From NCBI RefSeq assembly GCF_024362695.1, contig NC_065408.1, positions 10,726,001 to 10,790,000 of the forward strand: DNA of 64,000 nt. Reading direction: 5' to 3'. The notes below the pieces were generated by a model. The model searched no databases, was not told the origin of the DNA, and saw only the letters and a program-made list of their open reading frames with translations. The first letter of the stretch is position 1, and each line of letters opens with the position of its first letter. Source of the DNA: Pectinophora gossypiella (Eukaryota > Arthropoda > Insecta > Lepidoptera > Gelechiidae). Shown one piece after another: positions 58,001 through 64,000 of the stretch. The translations under genes were made by a program, and so were the position numbers.

Positions 58001-61000
58001 ATGGTCTAATGTAATAGATGTGCCCTTTAATTGTCTCTTTATGTAATAGATATTGTTAAAACAAAATGGCCGCCATACATACTCGTAGTGTGTTTACTAA
58101 ACCGTTAGAGGTAGGTGCGTCATTTTCTAACAAATACAGTTTACAGGACACGTGAAGGTGCTTTAGCAGCGAGCACACCGCGCGCCATCTTGTTGTTTAT
58201 ACAAAAATATAATTTATTATTATTTATTATTATATGTTAGTTTTCGGCCAGTTTATGGATCATTTTATTCAGTACTATGACCAGTAATGGATCTATCAAT
58301 AACAATCATCATATTAAACACTTTAAAATTGCTATAAGTCTCATTACCTACTATTACAATTATAAGTAGATTTTTCTCAGATGACATAAACAACTTGATC
58401 GGATTTATTAGGTAATCAATATATTGTATTATTAATATTGTATTATTCATGATTTAAACATATTTCATATACAGGGGGAGCAGAACGCTTCAACTGCCGC
58501 GGCCGCATCCTGGGCGCGTACTACGCAGACGCGAAGTCGGGATGCAAAGCGTTCCACGTGTGCGTACGAGTCGCCGGCGGGGGTATAAGGGACTTCAGGT
58601 TCTTCTGTCCGCCTGGTACCCTGTTCCACCAAGAAGCTCAGACCTGCACTGACTGGGGCGATGATGACCCGCTGGCCTGCCCCGCAGACCTCTACGACGG
58701 TCAGTTCGATCTCTACAAGATCGGATCCGGTGAGCTGCTTTGCTACTAACAATTTCATGCAATGGTACAAAAAGTTTTATATCTCTAGAGCTGCAATATT
58801 TTATGAATACTAAGAATATATATTGCCGCGTCTTTAACATCACTATAACGAATTTTAACAAATACAAGGAGTAGGCAGAGCTGTATAATAATATATTTTA
58901 TACCCACTCTGCGCGATCTATTTTAACGCATGTTAATTTACTGTATATAGTATAATAATACAAATGTCAGCAATTGTTAGACTCTTTTATAATGTTTTCG
59001 CGACTGTACAACTTTAAAAATGACCAGTTCCGAAGATGACGAATAAGAAGCATATCCATTATACGATATACCTACCTACTCGAGTAGTAATTTAAAACAA
59101 TTTACTTACGTAAATTTTATAAACATAACTAACTTGAAACTTAGGGTTTAGCGTTTATAAATGCAAATACAAAGATTTGTACCATTGCGTGTAGCTAACT
59201 TAAGCGTGATTAAAATAATAAGTTTTAAATTTGTAACGGAAAAGAGGTATTTAATTGGCTTGCCGCAAGAATTGGAAACGAGCGTAAAATAACTCAAAAC
59301 ATAACAGAATGCCTCTACGTGGAAAGCTTCTTAATAAATCGTGATGCAAGTAAACATAATACTAAAAAAAACAATTAAATAGAAGGTATGAAGATGCCCA
59401 GCAAGTTCATAGTTCATGCATATGCAATAAACGTATCTGTGTAAGTTAGAAGTTACAACATGACATTTGAAAGGTTACCCAGTTTGGTAACTGATTGCAG
59501 AATGTGCTTATGCGGCTTCAGCCAACGCTAGCATCGCGCTTATGTTATTACGAACGACAGAAACGTATAATGGAATTATTTAACTTACCTGAGGGCCTGA
59601 GGTGTATAGTCATTAAGTGAAACAAATGTCGTAAAGTAATATTGGTCCCTCACGATTTTCCCCATTTACTTGTCAGCATAAAAATTACATAACATATAAT
59701 CAATAATGTTCCTACTACTAAGCTCAGATCTCCCTCTCAATCAAATGAAGAGGGTACCTGTGGAGCATACTTCACCACGCTATGCTCCAGTGATTTGAAG
59801 TTTCATCAGCTAACACTTTTTATCAAAGCTCGCAATTCTAAGTCAGCTATAGGGACATCTTACTAAATAAATGTATGCTTTTCCTCAGGTTATGACACCA
59901 AGAAGTTGTCGTCTCAAGGAACCCGTGACGAGGAAACGGAATTCGGCCTCCAACGGGCGGAGACAGGTGACAGGCGCAATCAGAATAATGCAAATAATGT
60001 GAACAATGCACCGGCGTCGGACCTGCGCGCTGCTCACTCCTCGGACTTCTTTAGTGGACAGAGGGACCGCGGCCGGGATGACCCCGCTCCCGCCCCGCAA
60101 CGCCCCGCCCCTCAGTCCCCGCCCCGCCAGTCCTTCCGACGAGCAACTACCCCCCGTCCTTCCCCTACCACCACTCAGTTCACTACCGCTCAGCCCCTAC
60201 CCGCCAACCCACCTCACTACGATGCCGGTTCCAAGCGTAAACTTGTAAGAAAACGCCCCATCTATGTCTCCACTCAAGCCCCGTCCACTTTCGCGCAGAG
60301 CACAGCACAGTCTTTCCCTACAAAGTCACAGAACTACCCCAAACAAGCATTCTCCCAGCCGCCTCAGCAATCGTTCCCTCAGCAACCTCAGCAACCATTC
60401 TCCCAGCCTCAACCACCTTTCATATCTAAACCACAAAACACTTTCCAACCACCGCAACAAAACTTCAACCAGAGAGCTCCAGTTCAAGTTAAACAAACGA
60501 CCACTACTCTTTCACCCCCGTCAGACATCCCACCTGAATACAAAGACGAATACGTTGAAGTCGTCCGTGTTGCACCCAAACAGCCCAAAAATAGGTTCTT
60601 CCCCACCGCCGCCTCTACCCGCGCGCCCGCTCCTTTCTCTCCATCGTCTCCAGCCCAAAACTACAACAACAACAATAGTAACAACAAAAAAGATAGCTTA
60701 GTAGAACTTTACAACTACGACTCTCAATCCACGCCCGGCCTCTCGCAAAACGACAACCGACCCTTCAAGGTACGAAACAGCTTCACAGTCCAAGACACTC
60801 CAAGGGAAGACTTCGCTCGTACGAACATTAACTCAAACAATGCGAGGAATACCCCCACCACCACTGTAGAGTACAACACCGCTAATTCACGAGGCTTCGC
60901 CACGAGCACGCCAGCGTATAGAAACTTCAACAGTGTGTCATACGAACCGGAAAAGAACTTCGTTTCTCACTCTGGAGCTAAACAGAATTATTACAATGGC

Positions 61001-61765
61001 CCTTCATCAACGCCCACTACCACAGCTTACACGACCCCAGCAAACCTGAACACTATTGCGTACAATACAAACATCGCTCTCAATACGATTCAGCCCGCCA
61101 ACTACGAGTACGGCAACGGTGAAGAAGATGACGGGCAGTACCGTCCCCCGCAGGGCGAAGATGACGGCCAGTACCGACCGGAGCTGTACGAGCGGGAACT
61201 GCTGTCCGGAGCTCACTCACTAAACATCGCGGCCAGTGGCAACAGGCTGCCTGAGGATCAAAAGGCTCACGGGAAATCTCAGGTGCAACAGAATAAGAAA
61301 GTATCCCAAACGTCTGCCCCGAGACCGTTCAGACCCGCCCCCACGCCATCGGAAGCACCTACGACGACACGTGCCCCTGAACCGACATACACCACTACGT
61401 ATAGAGCGCCAACGGTTAACACGCAACGCACATTCGACTACTTCCAGACGTACACGACTACCTCCAGGCCCAATGAGCCATCGGCGCCAGCGCAATTCAA
61501 CCCCGCGCCTGTGTCCAACGCCGGTGCGCGGCCGAGCACAACGCAAGTCCCGCCGGCCCCGCGAGCCCCGGAGCCGCGGCCGACGCCCCGCGCGCCTGCG
61601 CCACCGACTTTGGCGCCTCCTCGACCCAGCCCCCGGCCCCAGCACTCTAACCCGCCGCGCAAGCAAGAGGACTCCAGCTACGACTACGCGTACTATGACT
61701 CCGACACAGGGTTCTCGGAATACGACCAAATAGAAGAGTTTGGCAGAACTAAATCAAGAGCGTAA
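49029..61765 (+). CDS. Secreted cuticular protein with one peritrophin-A chitin-binding domain (CPAP1-type), three coding exons
   Basis: Exons 49,029-49,071, 58,475-58,729 and 59,889-61,765 join to a 724-aa protein. The first exon gives a signal peptide, MHPLWIVLALLPILGG, with cleavage probably near residue 16-18. Exon 2 carries a complete CBM14/ChtBD2 domain with Cys 22, 38, 44, 59, 72 and 83 and aromatic Tyr 30/31, Phe 41 and Phe 57/58 that should contact chitin. Residues 100-724 are low-complexity: Pro/Gln-rich (FSQPPQQSFPQQPQQPFSQ), Asn-rich, then Pro/Thr-rich, ending in an acidic Tyr-rich SSYDYAYYDSDTGFSEYDQ. Insect proteins with a signal peptide and one such domain are the CPAP1 cuticular proteins, which bind cuticular chitin outside epidermal cells. 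The long disordered tail is unusual and may crosslink or extend. All junctions are GT-AG and phase 1. A mucin-like peritrophic protein is the alternative. Confidence 0.88.
50285..50530. other. GC-rich patch within intron 1
   Basis: About 245 bp with many CpG (GCCCGCCGCCGCCGCTCCAC, CGATCGGCTAGTGCATCGCC, GATCTGGGCCAGCGTGACGG) in AT-rich intron sequence. Open frames exist on both strands but none has a recognised domain or clear splice sites. It could be an alternative first exon with promoter, an intronic enhancer, or an exon of a nested gene. Undecided. Confidence 0.35.
52926..53110. mobile_element. Foldback/MITE element with GTGTTAGTGACATCGTAACG ends
   Basis: Left end TTGTTAGTGACATCGTAACG; right end inverted, TGTTACAATGTCACTTACAC. 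The arms extend about 80 bp. Same family as 1-138. Confidence 0.7.
53157..53350. mobile_element. Second foldback/MITE copy, adjacent
   Basis: GGGTGTTAGTGACATCGTAA, GGGGATGATTCAGACCATGA and CGATATCAAGTGGAATTTCC begin it. The right arm (CACAGAATCACTAACACTGT) is shortened. It lies about 45 bp after the first copy, in tandem. Confidence 0.65.
53945..54083. mobile_element. Short palindromic element, Penelope-like terminus (proposed), second copy
   Basis: Flanked by an 11-bp direct repeat, TATGGGATAGT (53,934-53,944 and 54,084-54,094). It starts AATTAAAACACATAATAACG, continues CCCGATATTTCGACACTGTT as in the copy at 22,732, and ends with the 31-bp extension ATGATAATAACCGCGTAAAC...ACAATG at 54,053-54,083. 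About 40 bp of the interior and right arm are missing relative to the first copy. It lies in intron 1. Confidence 0.5.
54990..55240 (-). mobile_element. SINE family A with internal deletion
   Basis: On the minus strand: the tRNA-like head at 55,235-55,164 with AATGGTTGAGCG and B box GGATTCGAATCCC, the AATCACTTTGTGAACCCTAG body, then a jump from GCTTCGGAGC directly to CATGTCAGGGGCCTTTGGCG, so the central ~60 bp are deleted. It ends ATTCCACCTCACAACCCACA. Confidence 0.85.
56086..56232 (+). repeat. Dispersed repeat, family C
   Basis: ACTAAATCCCAATTAGGGTA, GTCAGAGGTACCAACATCCA, TTTCTGTTAGACTCAACGTG and TGTGTTAGTGAAAGCTGCA. Shares these blocks with 4,415-4,580 (and in part 3,915-3,985). It abuts a SINE. 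Class unknown. Confidence 0.65.
56239..56570 (+). mobile_element. SINE family A, full length, long-tail variant
   Basis: tRNA-like head with A-box-like TGGTCTAGTGGTTAG and B box GGTTCGATTCC (56,281-56,291). The family A body follows: AATCACTTTGTGAGACTGTC, CACCTGATTGTCCG, GTGCTTCGGAGGGTACGTTA. Then comes a different tail: CACCTCCACCAACCCGCATT, GGAGCAGCGTGGTGGAATAT, GCCCAGCAGTGGGACGTATA, ending in a TATGTATGTATGTA tract. The tail module occurs alone at 5,825, 13,050, 21,805, 39,108 and 59,725. Confidence 0.88.
57508..57752 (+). mobile_element. SINE family A, headless, short-tail type
   Basis: ATCACTTTGTGATCCCTAGT, GATCTGTGCTTCGGAAGGCA, CGTTACATGAATCATATCAG, AGGGTTGATGAGTTGGTAAT, CACCTCACAACCCACACGAT. 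The tRNA-like head is missing. Confidence 0.85.
58475..58729 (+). CDS. Exon 2 of the CPAP1-type gene: the whole chitin-binding domain
   Basis: Acceptor TTTCATATACAG and donor TCCG|GTGAGC. The 255-nt exon is phase 1 at both ends. Residues run from GAERFNCRGRILGAYYADAK to FDLYKIGS. Cysteine spacings are 15, 5, 14, 12 and 10, within the CBM14 range. The exon equals the domain, so it is a symmetric module that could be skipped or shuffled without breaking the frame. Confidence 0.93.
58730..59888 (+). other. Intron 2 of the CPAP1-type gene (1.16 kb)
   Basis: AT-rich, with GTGAGC donor and TTTTCCTCAG acceptor. At 59,725-59,815 there is a decayed, minus-strand copy of the SINE A tail (CATACTTCACCACGCTATGC). 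Otherwise nothing is recognised. Confidence 0.75.
59889..61765 (+). CDS. Exon 3 of the CPAP1-type gene: long low-complexity tail
   Basis: Acceptor GCTTTTCCTCAG ending at 59,888; the frame continues GYDTKKLSSQGTRDEE to the TAA at 61,763-61,765. It carries several low-complexity blocks and a short repeat, DDGQYRP, twice (61,129-61,180). The GC-rich, codon-biased sequence differs sharply from the flanking introns. Long open frames on the other strand and frames here result from the Pro/Thr codons. Confidence 0.93.
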
Positions 61766-62303
61766 GCGCTCGTATAACATATAATTCACTGCCATTAAAT
61801 TAGTCGCCTCTTTAGATAATTATTGAACAGCTGTAGGTACAAAAGTGTGAATGTATTATTTACTCCTCATTAGAAGTTTCGAGTCTGTTGCCAACAACAT
61901 TATTACGAATACTTTTATCCCATGTATTAGCTAGAATTTGAGGTAATAGTACAACTTTTGTATATACGTATTTTCGCCAGACTTCACTATTCTGAATTAG
62001 ACTGATTCCAATGCCAGTTTCTGTATCTGAAGAGGTTTACCGTAGTTACCCTAAATTATTTGTGATATTAATACGAATGTTCATATTGGGTTAAGTCGTT
62101 AGCTAGAAGAGTAGATTCTATAAAATACCAGCTGTAATTCGAATTTATTCGTGTGAAATCTTCGCCAGTGGTTTGCCGTCATCGATATTTATTATGCAGA
62201 TTGCGGATGACAATAGATTTATTTCCTATATATGTACAATAGAAAGTAAGTTATACTATAGATTGTAAAATATTTCATTGTAAATAAAGTTTTCGTAAAG
62301 ACA
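61766..62303 (+). terminator. 3' UTR and poly(A) signal of the CPAP1-type gene
   Basis: After the stop codon at 61,765, about 520 bp of AT-rich sequence lead to AATAAA at 62,283-62,288. Cleavage is likely 12-20 bases later. No earlier canonical AATAAA was seen. Confidence 0.65.
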
Positions 62304-62703
62304 ATGGCTTGTGCAATTCGGTTATTTCCCAAAGCGCGTGAGAACCGGTGAACAATTTAGATAGACGTAGATAGGTTTGTAGGAACCGACGAGCAGACAA
62401 AAGAAAACTCTTAGCACCTTCAGCCGCCAAGGTGTTTTATAAGAATCTAATCATGACCAGAAACACCATTATTGTAAAAAGCTTAATAAGTGAGAAAACA
62501 GGACAAAAGAGCATTAAGGAAACTTAAGTTTCCGTACACCATTCCCATGGAGATAAACCGGGGAAAAAAGAACCTTCATTGTTAATGCATTAAATACTGA
62601 ATAAAATGATGAAACTATACGTAATAGCAAAGTAGGTAGATTGTCTATAACATATTTAGACCAACTCTCAACTAGAGATCCTATAGGTACACAGTTAGTG
62701 AAC
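62304..62703. other. Spacer between host gene and LINE
   Basis: No gene. It may include the 5' UTR of the LINE that follows; its 5' boundary cannot be seen. Confidence 0.4.
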
Positions 62704-64000
62704 ATGAGGGGGATTGGGGTGCACGAAAGGAGCCTCCCCGAGCGACGTACTGATTTCCTTGCTACGTCCGGCGCACCCTGGGCAACTCGCGAATATTTCC
62801 CGCGCGGATTGGCTAATCCTTTCACCACGATGGCAATTCAGAGTCACCCTGTCAGTCCACTCTCGAAGCCGGCTTTGCGCGTCATCTCGATTAACATCGA
62901 AGGTTTCTCGCGGGACAAGTCGGAGATACTCTCCGAACTGTGTCGTAGCACACAATGCGACATTTTATGTGTGCAAGAGACCCACCGAGATGCCAATCAA
63001 TCCCGGCCCTACATCCCAGGACTGACGCTTATCGCCGAGATCTGTCACCCAAAACACGGTAACGCAGTGTTTGTTGCTCCCGGCATAAGCGCCACTTCCG
63101 TTGAGTACTCATCGGATAATGGAGTCGAAATTATAACAGTTGACATTGGCTACTGTACTGTGACTTCAGTATACAAGCCCCCGAATACACCGTTCCAATT
63201 TGTTCCACCTACCAATTTCAATAACGACAAAACTAAAATTGTTATGGGCGATTTCAACAGCCATAGTACCAACTGGGGCTACAATGCTACAAATGCAGAT
63301 GGTGAAGCAGTCGAGGAATGGGCAGAGACTCAAGACCTGACATTGATCCACAGTATCAAAGAACCGGCTTCTTTCAACAGCGGCCGATGGAAACGAGGAT
63401 ACAATCCAGATCTGATCTTTGTCAGTGCAAATGTCGCCTCTCAATGCACCAAAACAGTGAGCACACCCATCCCTCGTACCCAGCACAGGCCTATTATGTG
63501 TGGCATTCAGCCGGTAGTTCGACCCATAGCAACGCCTTACCGGCGTCGTTTCAACTACAGAAAGGCTAACTGGGAGCAGTATCGTAATTCCATTGATGAT
63601 GCACTCCTAAAGATACCACCTGCCCCGCAGAATTATGACCAGTTTATGGATGAAGTCAAGATCAGGTCCCGGAAGTACATCCCAAGAGCTTGCCGAGTAC
63701 TTTACATCCCTGGGCTCTCTCGCGAATCTGCCGCGCTCTTGAGGGAGTATGAAACCCACTACAATTGTGATCCTTTTTCAGAGGATACCATAGAAACAGG
63801 TGAAAGGCTGCTAACGGAGGTAAGTGAAGGCCGACGTAGTAGATGGATTGATACTGTCACAAACATCAATATGACACACAACAGCAAGAAAGCTTGGACC
63901 ACCATTAGGAAGCTCACTAATGAAGCACCGCCACCTATGTCACCCAGCCAAGTCACAGCCGATCAGATTGCTCATCAACTCCTTCTAAATGGCAAACACC
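62704..64000 (+). CDS. LINE ORF, AP-endonuclease domain (5' part; runs off the window)
   Basis: Open from the ATG at 62,704 to the window edge: 432 codons without a stop, after an in-frame TAA at 62,602. A second in-frame ATG is at 62,830. The domain begins with LRVISINIEGF, then has CVQETH (Glu 92), MGDFNSHSTNWG (Asp 183), NPDLIF (Asp 236) and PRTQHRP (His 261), the catalytic series of APE-type LINE endonucleases, which nick target DNA to prime reverse transcription. Then FNYRKANWEQYRNSID and ARxLYIPGLS-like linker sequence lead toward the RT domain, which lies beyond the edge. Clade is probably jockey/CR1-related. It is less decayed than the 10.7-kb relic. Whether the copy is full length is unknown. 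Confidence 0.85.
   Translation, partial: MRGIGVHERSLPERRTDFLATSGAPWATREYFPRGLANPFTTMAIQSHPVSPLSKPALRVISINIEGFSRDKSEILSELCRSTQCDILCVQETHRDANQSRPYIPGLTLIAEICHPKHGNAVFVAPGISATSVEYSSDNGVEIITVDIGYCTVTSVYKPPNTPFQFVPPTNFNNDKTKIVMGDFNSHSTNWGYNATNADGEAVEEWAETQDLTLIHSIKEPASFNSGRWKRGYNPDLIFVSANVASQCTKTVSTPIPRTQHRPIMCGIQPVVRPIATPYRRRFNYRKANWEQYRNSIDDALLKIPPAPQNYDQFMDEVKIRSRKYIPRACRVLYIPGLSRESAALLREYETHYNCDPFSEDTIETGERLLTEVSEGRRSRWIDTVTNINMTHNSKKAWTTIRKLTNEAPPPMSPSQVTADQIAHQLLLNGKH

Larger units (their letters stand above)
49072..58474 (+). other. Intron 1 of the CPAP1-type gene (9.4 kb)
   Basis: Donor CTCG|GTAAGT. It contains foldback elements (52,926-53,350), a Penelope-like terminus (53,945), a minus-strand SINE (54,990), a family C repeat (56,086), two further SINEs (56,239 and 57,508) and a GC-rich patch (50,285-50,530). 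The remainder, including 50,531-52,925 and 57,753-58,474, is AT-rich with no gene that I can see. Confidence 0.7.

Noticed and set aside
61220..61729. 169-residue minus-strand Arg-rich ORF and other long shadows across exon 3
   Set aside because: They arise from Pro/Thr/Ala codons of the real exon read in reverse or another frame; no domain or splice signals.

Overview
The window is eukaryotic, AT-rich and almost certainly from a lepidopteran (moth or butterfly). It has one intron-containing host gene with canonical GT-AG junctions. The rest is a dense litter of insect transposable elements: tRNA-derived SINEs, a Helitron-like element ending in the GCCCGCG/CTAGT motif typical of Lepidoptera, RTE- and jockey/CR1-type LINE relics, several MITE families, and a DIRS-type retroelement. 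There are no operons, ribosome binding sites or prokaryotic features.

Layout. Positions 1-25,900 are intergenic sequence made of short repeats (MITEs, SINEs), a Helitron-like element with a 134-bp tandem array (1628-3488), a decayed LINE (10.7-12.5 kb) bracketed by clusters of an ATCATTTCGGTG-like motif, RTE fragments, a 190-bp GT microsatellite, and a 1.6-kb transposon with ~530-bp inverted arms around a deleted Cys-rich ORF (19.56-21.19 kb). Positions 25,983-31,266 hold an apparently intact DIRS-type element. It has identical 159-bp inverted terminal repeats, a spliced gag-like ORF1, an RT/RNase H ORF2, a tyrosine-recombinase ORF3 and an internal complementary region. Positions 31.3-48.9 kb are gene-poor, with MITEs and SINE fragments.

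The host gene runs from 49,029 to 61,765 (+). It has a short signal-peptide exon, a 9.4-kb intron, an exon carrying one complete six-cysteine chitin-binding type-2 domain, a 1.16-kb intron, and a long Pro/Gln/Thr-rich terminal exon. I read it as a secreted cuticular protein of the CPAP1 class (one peritrophin-A domain), 724 aa, with a poly(A) signal at 62,283. The last 1.3 kb is the start of a LINE ORF (AP endonuclease domain) on the + strand that runs off the right edge.

Most interesting items: (1) the DIRS element, especially an intron in ORF1 holding an alternating array of 22-nt hairpins; (2) two short palindromic elements with 11-bp target duplications and a 31-bp extension that swaps ends, resembling Penelope-like element termini; (3) the long-arm transposon whose ORF is internally deleted; (4) the paired motif clusters around the LINE relic. 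Identities rest on reading motifs by eye; no database was searched.
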